Assembly: GCA_009767595.1 (NCBI GenBank)
Contig: VSDK01027206.1
Location: 2,068 to 66,067 of the forward strand
From: Symbiodinium kawagutii
Taxonomy: Eukaryota; Sar; Dinophyceae; Suessiales; Symbiodiniaceae
Length of the DNA stretch: 64,000 nt
Direction: 5' to 3'
Under the pieces are notes generated by a model. The model made no database searches and was not told the origin of the DNA. It saw nothing but the letters and a program-made list of their open reading frames with translations. Below, one piece after another: positions 36,263-46,214 of this stretch. A program made the position numbers and the translations under genes. How positions within the stretch are numbered: the stretch's first letter is position 1; every line of letters begins with the position of its first letter.

Positions 36263-36564
36263 TGTAACCTGGAGATCGACCATGGAACACACCCAGTGAG
36301 AGCAGCAATCTCATTGCGGCGAGACACCTGGATGCTACCCAACTAGATTTGAACCATGCCATCGATGTAAACCATGTCATGTAAAGGTATATACTTGTAC
36401 ATTTATAACGACTAAACTCTGGATAAACTTAATTAAGAGTCCATAGCTTTCATTATATAATGGATTTGTACATGGATGTAATGATTGATGGACTGTTGTT
36501 ACTATATTACAAAGAGTGGGTATTGCAAATGGATTTGCGAACTGATCGCAATGAAAAACACGAA

Positions 36565-36649
36565 CGGCAGTGGGTCATTAAAAGTGTTTTCCCTATGAAA
36601 TTGTTGGTGATATTCCCATCATTGGTTGATTCATATTGACCCATACTCA
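36565..36649. mobile_element. Family C element with internal deletion
   Basis: ggcagtgggtcattaaaagt on the left, attcatattgacccatac on the right, only about 85 bp. Confidence 0.7.
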
Positions 36650-36773
36650 TATTGATTGTTTCACTACTGTTAACGATGAACAGTCGAAGCAAATGCCTCA
36701 GCAGCTGGTAGCCCAAAGCAGTTGCCCATGAACAAAATGTAAAACAATCAACTACCAACTGATGTTCAGCGGT

Positions 36774-36886
36774 TGGTGGTTTCTCAAGTCATAGGGGACC
36801 CCCAAATCATCTGTTTTTTTGTTCAACCGTTCATAGTAATTCACCATCTACTTTTAGGGTACTCCTATCGCTTGAGAAACCACCAT
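36774..36886. mobile_element. Family A introner-like TIR element
   Basis: Ends tggtggtttctcaagtcata and tatcgcttgagaaaccacca, both with the cttgag form of the inverted repeat. Confidence 0.9.
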
Positions 36887-37010
36887 GACTAGTAGGTGTT
36901 TAACCATCAGGGTTGCTGAGTGCCCCCTATCATGTACCAAAATCATCCCCTAACCATCGAGAAACTACCCTGAATGGCTAGAAACCCTAAACAATCCCTA
37001 CACAATCCCA

Positions 37011-37157
37011 TGGTTTCCACAGAAATTCTCTTGATTTCCAACCAAAATCCCATGGTTTCCACCGACAATCCTAGGGTTTCCGCAGAAATTGCCATGGTTT
37101 CCAACGAAATTCCCCTGGTTTCCACAGAAATTCCCCTGGTTTCCAACGAAAATCCCA
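37011..37157. repeat. 21-bp minisatellite, seven units
   Basis: Seven units of tggtttccaacgaaattcccc type, spaced exactly 21 bp. Each unit is 7 codons, so several frames stay open; on minus one reads as a heptad (GISVETR-like). Confidence 0.9.
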
Positions 37158-37176
37158 ACCTTTGGCGCGTGAGCAC

Positions 37177-37257
37177 CTGCCTAAACGCCCCAGCGAATTC
37201 GCAGCGCGCCGCCACACCTCCAACACCTCCGTCGCTCCATGGCCTGTCGGGCCGGTC
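37177..37257 (-). CDS. Internal exon (hypothetical)
   Basis: 81 bp on minus between ggtgggaag and gtgctcacg, 27 codons, phase 0/0, reading DRPDRPWSDGGVGGVAARCE then FAGAFRQ. First position is G in 16 of 27 codons. It is adjacent to the 21-bp minisatellite. Confidence 0.55.
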
Positions 37258-37318
37258 CTTCCCACCGTGAGCCCGGAAGATAAGGAGCATTGACCGTGGT
37301 TGATGATGGTTATGATGG

Positions 37319-37435
37319 TTACACTCTGGTAAACTAACATGGCAATGGAAAATCCACCATTTATTGGTGTTTTCCCTGGGTTTCACGATAAAATATGGTG
37401 ATTTTCCATTGCTATGTTAGTTTACCGGTGTGTAA
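37319..37435. mobile_element. Family B introner-like element, best copy
   Basis: About 40-bp inverted repeats: ttacactctggtaaactaac ... on the left, mirrored by ... gttagtttaccggtgtgtaa on the right, around a short loop. The ends contain ctg/gtaaac, and the mirror gives tttaccag in intact copies. Confidence 0.9.
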
Positions 37436-37862
37436 GTTGTGATGATGGTTAATAGATGGTTAATAGATGGTTATGATAGTTAAGTTCTGATGGTTATGAT
37501 GCTTATGATGTCTAAGTTATGATGTCTAAGCTATGATGTCTCAGTTATGATGGTTAAGTTATGATGGATGATGGTTAGGATGGATGGTTACGATGGATGA
37601 ACAATGATGATAAATTTGTTATCAACATGTTTGGACGAAGTGATTGTGATGCTTGTGATAGTTGAAACATGATGACTATTATTGAATTATCCTTCATGGT
37701 TGATAATGAGGTTGATCATTGATCATTTCCAGTGATTGCTAATGAATACGTACAATGTCCTAATGAATGACACTTATTGTGGCTAATGATGGCAAGCAAC
37801 CCTTGCATGAACACTTTAGCGATCATCCTTCACGTCTGTCCATCGCTTCCCACACCTCCAAG

Positions 37863-37991
37863 CGTACGTGTACACGGCAGTTCAGCGTCCGGTTGACGCA
37901 AATCCCATGGCTGCCGGCTGGTTGGTGACTGGGGGAGGTGATGTCCAGCGACTGAAAAAGGGAACCAAGTGCTGGATAGCCATGGCTATAG
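37863..37991 (+). CDS. Plus-strand five-exon model, exon a (hypothetical)
   Basis: 129 bp between cccacacctccaag and gtcaagg, phase 1 in and 1 out, reading YVYTAVQRPVDANPMAAGWL then VTGGGDVQRLKKGTKCWIAM. First-position purines are about 69 %, against about 55 % for the best minus frame, so plus is favoured although minus has a pyrimidine-rich acceptor (the reverse of Lys codons). It joins exon b in phase 1. Confidence 0.6.
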
Positions 37992-38092
37992 GTCAAGGCT
38001 TTAACCAGCAACAATAGAGGATAAGTTCACCAACCATAATACGGAAAACAATACGGGTTGGTTTAGTATGATAAAGGGTTCCTATAAGATAG

Positions 38093-38213
38093 ATATGGCT
38101 ATGGGTCAAGCAGTTAACCAGCCAATAATAGGGGATAATGACCAACCATAATAGGGAAAATGGTAAACGATGGGGGAACCAGGGGGACTAAGGGTTTTGA
38201 CCCACAGCCCCAT
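38093..38213. mobile_element. Family C introner-like element
   Basis: atggctatgggtcaagcagt and ggttttgacccacagcc ends; it lies in the intron between exons a and b of the plus-strand model. Confidence 0.85.
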
Positions 38214-38526
38214 GAACGTAGGCCTGTTCCTACTGTCATAACATGTCATACTTCATTCATTATTTGACGAATCAATGCCAACAGTCACATAGGAGCTGTT
38301 GACAAGCCATCAACCCAGTCATGTTGGCATAGATCAATAAACAGAATGACACTGGTGGGCCAGTTGTTTGCTTAAACCTGACAAGTTACAAGGCAACAGG
38401 CTGTTGATGAAGAAAACTCCCAGCCACCCAACTCATTGACCCAGCCTGGAATCAACGAGCTGAACTGCTGCTGCAACCTGGGTGCAGGATGCCATCCACT
38501 TGTCTTGGTTGCTGCATCCCAAAGAA

Positions 38527-38645
38527 CATGATGAGGATGATGACAGTTGTAGTGGTGATGAGGATGATGACAGTGATAGCGATGGTGATAAGGATGATGA
38601 CAGTGATAGCGATGGTGACGAGGATGATAGTGATGATGATGGCAA
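38527..38645. repeat. Degenerate GATGATGAC repeat
   Basis: Imperfect GAT/GAC triplets in larger units such as gatgatgacagtgatagcga. Confidence 0.85.
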
Positions 38646-39315
38646 TGACAATGACGATGTTCATATGATATCACCGTGATGTGAAAGTGTGCATAATTTC
38701 TTGATGGTGAGTACTATGATGAGAAACACTAATGATGACGAGAACACTGTAGCAACTTTTATGCCGGAATCACCAACAAATGATGCAAATCCAATAGCAA
38801 CAAAGATTCAAAGGAATGTCAGCAAACAATGATGACAGCAATAACAATCATGATGCCACCCACATTCATCAAGTACACAAATAGAAATGTCATGCGGAGT
38901 ATCAGCATCTCTTTTCCAGCCACAAAAGCAAAGTAGCCAACACAGCATGATATCAACAATAACGATCATCTTTCTCGAAGCTTGTGGGTCATCCCCACTG
39001 AAGGTTCAGGTCTTACTCTGGGATCGCCTTTGATGGTTTCAACCATAACTAACCTCCAACCAATCATTGACCATAGACCAACCAGACCCACGAACCAACT
39101 GTTAACCATCAACCAACTGTGAAGCATTTGACCAATCATAACCATTGGCCATGGTGATAACCTTCAAATAACGATTAAGTAACGATTAAACAATCTATTC
39201 AAAAATCTGTTCACCAATAAATGTGGCTAACCTCAACCAGTCACCCTTCTAACCTCAACCAGTTCACCTCCCAATTTGAACCACTTAATTAACCTACTAC
39301 AGTAACCTCAGCCAG

Positions 39316-39448
39316 TTCACCTCCTTCCACCTGCCAAGCTCCGAAGCGAAACAGCAGAGCTGGCCCAGTGGCCGATCGATGGCACGGATCTGAGGCGCCA
39401 AATAGTCCGAGCCTGGCAGCAGCGAACCGAGCCGGGCGACACGAGGCG
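39316..39448 (+). CDS. Plus-strand model, exon b (hypothetical)
   Basis: 133 bp between cctcagccag and gtgacacc, phase 1 in and 2 out, reading HLLPPAKLRSETAELAQWPI then DGTDLRRQIVRAWQQRTEPG. The frame is strongly protein-like and purine-rich at first positions, and plus is clearly better than minus. The acceptor lies in a short tandem repeat of aacctcaaccagttcacc (39230-39330). Confidence 0.65.
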
Positions 39449-39486
39449 GTGACACCGACCGATGAAACAGGCAGTTGAACCCCACC

Positions 39487-39562
39487 CTTCCAGTTACCGA
39501 GCTATAGTGGGTAACCAACCCTAAAAAGCAATGGTACCAGCTGGTTACCTACTAGAAAGGTA
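39487..39562. mobile_element. Family E element, short copy
   Basis: cttccagttaccgagctata at the left and accagctggttacctactag within; it starts about 40 bp after exon b. The right end is decayed. Confidence 0.55.
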
Positions 39563-39569
39563 AGGGTAG

Positions 39570-40440
39570 GGGAATGGTTAACATCATGGTGAATTCATTT
39601 ACATGTGGCTGATCAATATGTTGATCAGAAGTTGATTTAACCAATTACTAATGATCAATTGACATTGGTCATTATCAACTTATAATATTTGAATATGGTT
39701 GGTTGATCAATATGTTGAATGTAAGCTGATTTTTGGCAAATTCATACTGAGAGGGGCTGTTATGCAATGGTCATTTAATCAATATGTTGATTCGTTTACT
39801 GATCAATGATTGGTAAATACACGTTGATTAATATGTTGATTCATTATTGGTCAACAATTATTCAATGGTGACTTCATGGTTGATTGACTGTTAAGATGGT
39901 AAATGAGTACTAATCTGATAGCGGGTAACATGATTAATGATTGCAACGTTCATGAATAACACACTGGTTAGGTTGCTGCTTATGTTCGCTCAATGTTGCT
40001 ACTGGAAGGTCGACAATGCTTGAGAATGGTCAATGGTTGTACAGAATTGCGATAAGAATGGATGACTTTGTCGATTTGGCCCTGTCTTTGGTGAAACAAC
40101 CAAATTAGTCAAAATAATCGCAACTTGGATCATCTGGTAATTGATTGAAAAAAACACTGATCGCTAGCTGGTCACAATTGATGTGTGCAGAACTTTGACC
40201 ATGTGCCATGGACAGTAGATAGACAGTACATCAAACTGGAGGGGTAATAGCTGCTGAGCGGTTGATCTCGGCTGAATAATGTTGATAAATGCTTATGTAG
40301 CAACGACTGATATCTGTTCTCATGAGTGCAACCGGCTGGCATCTGGCTTATCATGTCTAGGATTCCCAGCATGGCCCCCCCAGCTCTAACTTGGTGGTTT
40401 GGGGCCGATCCACTTACCCTTGTTATAGCTTGGTTTGGCT
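39570..40440. other. Intronic AT-rich sequence
   Basis: Repeats of gttgatcaatatgttgat; nothing coding is evident. Confidence 0.5.
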
Positions 40441-40480
40441 AACCGGATGGGCCCCACATTGTGTGACCCTCCCGGAGAAG

Positions 40481-40583
40481 ACTCCCATGGGTGCCCTGGT
40501 CTATCGCAGGCATCAACGCAAAGCGACCGCTGGAAAACCTGGAGCTTCGTGAGGTTTTACCTCTGGGAGTCTCTGACCTGGCA
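40481..40583 (+). CDS. Plus-strand model, exon c (hypothetical)
   Basis: 103 bp between cccggagaag and gtagaa, phase 2 in and 0 out, reading LPWVPWSIAGINAKRPLENL then ELREVLPLGVSDLA. The phase fits exon b. A family B copy follows 14 bp later. Confidence 0.6.
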
Positions 40584-40596
40584 GTAGAAAATCACC

Positions 40597-40669
40597 AGTT
40601 TTTAGGTCAACCTTCGGAAATCAGCTACAAATGGTGGATTTTCCATTGCCAGGTTGGTTGACCAAAGAA
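40597..40669. mobile_element. Family B element, short copy
   Basis: tttttaggtcaaccttcgga and ccaggttggttgaccaaag ends with the conserved aatggtggattttccattgc. Confidence 0.75.
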
Positions 40670-41134
40670 GATCAATGAATAGTACTGACAAATGATAACA
40701 TTGACTGTCAGCCGATCCTGTTCTTGTGATTTGCTTGAGGAATTCGACTTGGTAGAAAGCACAAGATTGGACAAGGAGGCGGAATAGGTTCAGGGTGATG
40801 GGAAATGTCACAGGCACCGCCGGTTTTTCAGGCCCTGGAACTGATGCTATTTAATTTCCTGGTTGGAAAGTCCCCTTGGGTTAGAAAGTCCCTTGGTTCT
40901 GCATTTGTGGCTAAGGAGAGATCTGCATGAACTTATAACCACCAAAGTGTTTCATGAAAACACCTCGTGATCTTCATCCAAACATGGGACAAGTATACTT
41001 TTGGGAATCGCAAGCCGAAATAGATCATGACTGAACCAGCTCGCAAGCACGCCACCACCACCAAGACCAACAACCACCACTGGCGCTAAAACGCGCTGAC
41101 CACAAAACATGCCGGACCCACGATCGATCCCCAG

Positions 41135-41174
41135 CTGCTTCTCCTGACCAAAGCGATTGCTTGTCGAGTTGCCA
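41135..41174 (+). CDS. Plus-strand model, exon d, 40 bp (hypothetical)
   Basis: Between cgatccccag and gtgggag, phase 0 in and 1 out, reading LLLLTKAIACRV. It is short, and its main support is the phase match on both sides. Confidence 0.4.
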
Positions 41175-41239
41175 GTGGGAGTTGGATATAGTCATGGTTG
41201 CATCTTCGAGACACACGTCAATGATCCTCTATGGCCACA

Positions 41240-41420
41240 AACAACAACAACCACAACAAGAACAACAGCAACAGCAACCACAACAACAACAACAACAACC
41301 ACAACAACCACAACAACAGCAACAACAACCACCACAACAACCACAACCGCAACCACCACAACCGCAGCCGCAACTGCAAACCGCAACCACAGCCACACGG
41401 ACAATCAACAACAGCAACAA
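41240..41420. repeat. (CAA)n-rich intronic repeat
   Basis: CAA with CAG/CCA variants. It creates overlapping Gln-, Thr-, Asn- and Val-rich open frames of up to 195 codons on both strands, which are artefacts. A second CAA run sits at 41545-41570. Confidence 0.9.
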
Positions 41421-41579
41421 GACCAACAACAAAATCCAGGTAAGGATATGCCAAGAAGAACCAAACCAAATCATAGATCAGCAATCTTATCAGATTTATC
41501 AGTACATACACCTGTGTGCGACCCCAAAATCCCGCCACCACCATCACAACAACAACAACAACAACAACGACAACGACAG

Positions 41580-41651
41580 GACAAACCCTGTGGCTCATCA
41601 CAGCCGTGGCAGAGGAGTACTGGGAACCAGTGGGGTGCACGTGGTGGGAAG
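41580..41651 (+). CDS. Plus-strand model, exon e (hypothetical)
   Basis: 72 bp between caacgacag and gttcgtag, phase 1 in and 1 out, reading QTLWLITAVAEEYWEPVGCT then WWE. It fits exon d in phase. The CAA tract fills the preceding intron. Confidence 0.5.
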
Positions 41652-41859
41652 GTTCGTAGCTCAACACCGGTGGATGAATGACAAAACGGTGGGTATAGAC
41701 AGTATGTCTGGTGATATTCACTAGAAACGGCCAATGTTCCAATGGACGTGGTACAGTTTGTGATCCTCGATTACAATCAATAAAGAGAGTAATACGAGGC
41801 ATCAACGGTAACCGTAAACCGCTGGTACGGATGCATCTGAACTAGCTAGCAATATGTTT

Positions 41860-42640
41860 CCCACACTTTAGCCCCTCCCCCCCCAAAAAAATTGAGCTAT
41901 GTTGAGCTATACACTTTAGAGGGAGCCAAAAGACAAGTATCAAAACCAAATGTGCAACAGCAAGAAGCAAAAACAGCAACAACCATATCGAGAAACTGCT
42001 AAAATATCATTCCATTAAAATGCATCCACAAAGCATCCAAATGTGTGTGCTGAAGACCGCTCAAATTCTTTGGGCATCATACTGTTGTCGGTAACACCAA
42101 CTGGTGTCCCCTGGATGTCCTCAGTGTATGCTTTCAGCTTTTCGCGGTTTGCCTGGAGCTAAAGATTGAAAAAATGGCTCGCACTTGGATGTGGGAGTTG
42201 CTGCCCCCAACGGATTTGTTGATACCTTCGGATACTTCTTTGGAAGCTAAAACATCATCAAGGGTCAAGAAATAATCAAGGGTTTGTTTCTTTGGAAATG
42301 ATTTCGTAGCAGTATATCATCAGTAGGTACGTTCGGAAATGATATTCGTGAACCAACAAGCCAGTAAGGGTCTATCTCACCCATACAGTACTGTTCTCAG
42401 TAGGGGAACCCACCAATCATCTTCCAGATGCGGTATCTTGAAAACAACTGACCATTCAGTCCCAAATCAATTTGGGTGGTGAGAATCCCTCAGGAAAAAG
42501 AACAGGCTGTCTATTCATTTTCAGAATATCTACATCATAGGATTTTCAGACGTGCTCATACGAGCATTGTGAAAAATCAAATGGTGGATTTGATTCAAAG
42601 TGATTCAAATTAATCCAACAGGTAACCACGAACTGATTTT
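41860..42640. other. Non-coding stretch
   Basis: No supported exon. A weak plus frame at 42653-42727 ends at gtctg/gtaggtg and could be an exon. Confidence 0.35.
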
Positions 42641-42871
42641 ATCTGGTGAAGCCTCATGTACAAAAAACTGCCGAGCAAGGAGTCAGCTTGACAAACAAAA
42701 ACACAACTGGAAACGCCGAGAAGTCTGGTAGGTGCCTCGTGGCATCTGTTCTGAATCTCCAAAACCAGCTCCCAAGTCAGCTAGCTGTTGGCTTTACATG
42801 CGGGATGTATGTTTTTGTGTATCTGTTTAGGGTAGCCTATAATGAATCCTGCATGAGTGATACAACCAACT

Positions 42872-42994
42872 ATGGCTATGGGTCAGTTCACCCTTAGTCC
42901 CCTGGTTCCCCTATCATTAGCCAGGCTGTTTTCCCTAGTGTTGCTGGTTATTATCCCCCATGAACGTTGGTTGGTTGCTTGACCCAGCTCGCCA
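42872..42994. mobile_element. Family C introner-like element
   Basis: tatggctatgggtcagttca and gcttgacccagctcgcca ends. Open frames abut both ends on either strand, and GT-to-AG removal keeps frame on both. Confidence 0.85.
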
Positions 42995-43063
42995 CCAACG
43001 AATCACGTAGGGTCTTCCCCGAAGTTGGGATACCGCCAAAGAACTGCGCCCTACCCCTGTACC
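42984..43063 (-). CDS. Exon ending at a family C element (hypothetical)
   Basis: 80 bp on minus between ctgtgaccag and gtcaag, phase 0 in and 2 out, reading GTGVGRSSLAVSQLRGRPYV then IRWWRAG. The donor is in the element's inverted repeat. Skipping the element joins HSWLYHSCRIHYR in phase before a stop near 42835. Plus has a competing frame (SPPTNHVGSSPKLGYR). Confidence 0.5.
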
Positions 43064-43136
43064 CTGGTCACAGGACGTTGCTGCAAATCATAGCACCTTC
43101 TATTGAACGACCAGCAGCTTTTCGAATCACATATTC

Positions 43137-43236
43137 TTGGTGGCTTATAGATCCCTTGCTAAAAATATGTTTTGAGTGGTTATATGGTAAATCAATCATA
43201 TCCCAAAAACACTAAAAACCTAAGTTAGTGGGCATA
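43137..43236. mobile_element. Family F introner-like element, copy 1
   Basis: ttggtggcttatagatccct and tgggcataagccatccag ends. It is nearly identical to 63036-63149. Confidence 0.85.
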
Positions 43237-43679
43237 AGCCATCCAGTATTGTTTTTGGAAAGAACATGAGTCAAAACTTCACCTACTGTACCAAACCACC
43301 AGCCGGCACGCTATTCACAACAGTGTTCAATAAGAACCAACATCAACCAACACATACGGGTTGGCTGGAAATCCTTTGAAGTTTGCCAATCCGCAGCGAA
43401 CACACATGGTATCCTGCCGCATCCATGCTCATTTCACACCGATGAGGGTGGCCAGCAACAAAAACATGTTTGAAGATACAACCAGGTACCTTCATCAAGC
43501 AACGAAGCTCTTTCATGTACTACTTTGATTGTCTCCAATGCATTGTTGGCAAACTACGCCTTTTCAGCAGTCTTAGCTCATTGATGATTTTCGGCAGCGC
43601 GGACTCTCTTCGCACACATGCAGCTCAGCGGCTCATAACACACCATCATCCATTGGCCATAGATTTGTAGAATACCATT

Positions 43680-44240
43680 GGTACAATAATCACTATAACT
43701 ATGTAGTAAGAACTATAGCTGCAATAATGGTATATAACCATCACTACGTATCATACACAAGTATGCATTGGTTCTTGTTGGATACCATCTGTAGATGGAT
43801 ACCATTGAGAACCACGGGTGCATCGATGCCTTAGATACCATTTGATACCCACTGAATGGGAATAAATGAACTATGGCATAGGCGGAGAAGGGGAATGCCT
43901 AGTGGTGCTACCCTGGCTCCCCCACATGCACCCCCATCCTGAATGGCAGCTGAATCGCTGGTAGCATCAAATGAATTGATGATTCATAAAGAGCTCGATC
44001 TCATGATTGCCAGTAAGCATCGTTTGCCATCATCGACCAGTCTCAATTAATCATCATTAACCATCACGAACCAGCATCTAACCATCATTTCACCATCACC
44101 TCACCATCATTTCAACCATCATGTCACCATAATTGACCATCATTCACCATCCTTAACCATCACTTAAGCATCTTAAGCATCACTTAAGCATCTTATTTAA
44201 CCACCATGTAACCATAATTTAACCACCATTTAAGCATCAT
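43680..44240. repeat. Non-coding field with ACCATCAT repeats
   Basis: From 44040 onward, tandem accatcatttcaccatcac variants lead into the family A copy. Nothing coding. Confidence 0.65.
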
Positions 44241-44344
44241 ATGGGTGTTTCTCAAAATAGGGGTACCCCCAAATCATCCATTATTAACTACTTATAGTAC
44301 TAAACCAGCCATTTTTTGGGCTCCCTATTTTGAGAAACCACCAT
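44241..44344. mobile_element. Family A introner-like element
   Basis: atgggtgtttctcaaaatag and attttgagaaaccaccat ends, flanked by TA on both sides (catca TA ... TA cattt). Confidence 0.9.
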
Positions 44345-44382
44345 ACATTTGCCACTGCCCACCAGCACCCAACTGCCATCAC

Positions 44383-44426
44383 CCTCCAGCAGCGCCAGCG
44401 CATGCCTCGCACACGGCCTTGGCGGC
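44383..44426 (-). CDS. Minus-strand gene at 46.7 kb, exon 8 (hypothetical)
   Basis: 44 bp between tacgccag and gtgatgg, phase 0 in and 2 out, reading AAKAVCEACAGAAG, with G in most first positions. The phase is compatible with exon 7. The intron after it contains the family A copy. Confidence 0.45.
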
Positions 44427-44819
44427 CTGGCGTATCGGTGCTTGTTGGCCAATGCCAACCATTGACCGGTGACCAGTTATGAAGCATTCAAATCAGCTTG
44501 GTGATTTCAACCTCTATGGAAAATAATATTATATAAGTATTCAAATACATGGTTCGTAGTTAGTTAATAGTTAATGGTTAATAGTTACTAGCTAATAGCT
44601 AATAGTCAACCAGTGACCAGTTATTAGCCATTTATTAACTTAACCAGTGACCAGTTATTAACTTCACTATTAACTATTAACTATGAACATAACCAGTGAC
44701 CACTTATTAGTTATTAGTTAATAAATGGTTCATATTTAATAAGTTTAATAAGTTTAATAAGTGGTTAACGATTGACCAATTTTGGTTCATCGTAGGATTA
44801 GTTGGTAGGATTGACCATC

Positions 44820-45050
44820 GGTCAAATAGTAGTAGTAGGATATGCCATTTTTCAAGAATTGTAGTAGTAATAGTAGGAATTTGACTTGCTAGAAAGCACA
44901 TCTGCTTGGTGGTTGAACCACCCGGTCATGAAACATATCCGCAAGTCAACCCACCAGTTGTTAATCATTACTAGGGGAAATAAACATGTTTGGAACCACC
45001 AACCAGAAATTGTAGTAGCAATAGTAGGATCAGCCATTATTTAAGAATCA
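44820..45050. repeat. TAG-rich repeat split by a family D element
   Basis: Three related blocks (agtagtaggatatgccattt; aattgtagtagtaatagtag; aattgtagtagcaatagtag), the last two flanking the D copy at 44902-45006. Confidence 0.75.
44902..45006. mobile_element. Family D introner-like element
   Basis: ctgcttggtggttgaaccac and gtttggaaccaccaaccag ends. Confidence 0.9.
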
Positions 45051-45171
45051 AACTTTCCCAAGAGCAGTCAATCATGGTTCTCCCGGAGCAACCATCATTT
45101 GTAAACCATTTTTTCAGTAATCACCCAGATTCAGCCATCAATAGCCACACCAAGCAGGACCCAAGGTCTAC

Positions 45172-45282
45172 CGAAGCAGTTGGACGACCCTTCCAGTGCT
45201 GCCACCAGTGCACCAAGCTCGCTCTCACCACTGCGGGCAACTTCCGCCCATTCAGCAATCGAACCAGCACGCTTTCCGACAA
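45172..45282 (-). CDS. Minus-strand gene at 46.7 kb, exon 7 (hypothetical)
   Basis: 111 bp between acacccaatcag and gtagac, 37 codons, phase 0/0, reading LSESVLVRLLNGRKLPAVVR then ASLVHWWQHWKGRPTAS. The frame is basic and Trp-rich. It joins exon 6 in phase. The plus frame is also open but C-rich at first positions. Confidence 0.65.
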
Positions 45283-45524
45283 CTGATTGGGTGTAAACTA
45301 TTGAAATTAACTAGTAACTATTAACTATTAACTACACCAATGTTCATTTTTTGGGTGTAAACATAGAAATTGCTGATTTTAACATATTGAACCTAAGACT
45401 AAGACTTTTCTTGCCTAATAAAGACAACCTCGCTGCTTCACCTAAGACTTTCCTCCATGCTTCCATAGATCTGTAACCTCGAAAATTGTGTAAAGTGGCG
45501 CTGAGATAAGTTTTTTGAGTTCAC

Positions 45525-45648
45525 CGTCGCGAGGGCATATCCAAGTACTGACGCAATCGGCAGTGCAAACCCACTGTGTGATTCTAACGGTGGGTTCGTA
45601 GGGTCTTGAACACCTGTTGGTGGTGATATTTCCCCTGCGAAATCAAAC
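45525..45648 (-). CDS. Minus-strand gene at 46.7 kb, exon 6 (hypothetical)
   Basis: 124 bp. It begins exactly at the AG of a family D inverted repeat (gccaaccag) and ends gcgacg/gtgaac, phase 2 in and 0 out, reading FDFAGEISPPTGVQDPTNPP then LESHSGFALPIASVLGYALA. The plus strand has stops in all frames here, which fixes the strand. Without the gtgaac donor the frame continues to a TGA at 45438. Confidence 0.7.
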
Positions 45649-45737
45649 CTGGTTGGCGGTTCAAACCCCGTCATGAAACATATGCGCAAGTCAACCAACG
45701 AGAAATAGATGCATGTAAATGCTTGAAACCACCAAGG
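45648..45737. mobile_element. Family D introner-like element
   Basis: cctggttggcggttcaaacc and gcttgaaaccaccaaggag ends. It is 4 bp from the next family C element; together they form one intron (45649-45847). Confidence 0.85.
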
Positions 45738-45741
45738 AGAA

Positions 45742-45856
45742 ATGGCAATGGGTCAAAACCCCGTACCCCTGGTTCCCCATCATTAGCCATTGTATTCCCT
45801 CTTATTGTTGGTGGAAATCCCCCATTAGTTGGTTGCTTAATATTGACCCATAGCCG
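45742..45856. mobile_element. Family C introner-like element
   Basis: ggcaatgggtcaaaacccc and atattgacccatagcc ends. On minus it supplies the donor (ctatgg/gtcaat) of the composite intron whose acceptor is in the D copy. Confidence 0.9.
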
Positions 45857-45912
45857 CTATAGCCAAATGACAGTACAAGCCTCTGCAGAAGATTTTGAGT
45901 GTTGGTCTCCAG
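45848..45912 (-). CDS. Minus-strand gene at 46.7 kb, exon 5 (hypothetical)
   Basis: 65 bp between ttgcccccag and gtcaat, phase 0 in and 2 out, reading LETNTQNLLQRLVLSFGYSG then YG. The last residues (GYG) are encoded by the family C inverted repeat ggctatgg. It joins exon 6 in phase across the C+D pair. Confidence 0.65.
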
Positions 45913-45986
45913 CTGGGGGCAACATGTTGCACGCGTGTCTGGTGCCAGCTGAAACCTGGATCCCAAGCGGATCACTGGATGCCCAC

Positions 45987-46030
45987 TGTACCATGACGCC
46001 TGTTATTGGTCATAGCAACCATGGTGGTTT
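45987..46030 (-). CDS. Minus-strand gene at 46.7 kb, exon 4 (hypothetical)
   Basis: 44 bp, starting exactly at the family A acceptor (attgag/aaacc) and ending gtaca/gtgggc, phase 1 in and 0 out, reading TTMVAMTNNRRHGT. The first residues come from the family A inverted repeat. Confidence 0.5.
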
Positions 46031-46141
46031 CTCAATAGCTAAGGCTATCCCCGAATCATCCACCATGTGAACCAGTTATATCCACTTATGACATCTCCAA
46101 CCAGGACTTTGGAGTCCGCTAGGACTTGAGAAACGCTCAGA
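46020..46141. mobile_element. Family A introner-like element
   Basis: catggtggtttctcaatag and acttgagaaacgctcag ends. As an intron on minus it spans 46031-46134 (gtttctc ... ttgag). Confidence 0.85.
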
Positions 46142-46214
46142 CTTGGATTTCTTAACCAACTCGAGATCACAGTTGCTCCAGGCCTGCAACACCTGCACCA
46201 TGCGCGGCGCCAGC
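46135..46214 (-). CDS. Minus-strand gene at 46.7 kb, exon 3 (hypothetical)
   Basis: 80 bp. It follows a T8 tract and cgccgag and ends at the family A donor (gagc/gtttctc), phase 2 in and 1 out, reading LAPRMVQVLQAWSNCDLELV then KKSKSE. It joins exon 2 and exon 4 in phase. Confidence 0.65.

Noticed and set aside
37823..37951. Minus exon with a textbook acceptor (ccctttttcag) and terminal stop
   Set aside because: The apparent pyrimidine tract is the reverse of Lys codons in the plus frame, which has stronger first-position bias and joins exon 39316-39448 in phase.
41157..41724. Long Gln/Thr/Asn-rich (plus) and Val/Leu-rich (minus) open frames
   Set aside because: They are produced by a CAA trinucleotide tract in all frames. 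The exon model places the tract in an intron.
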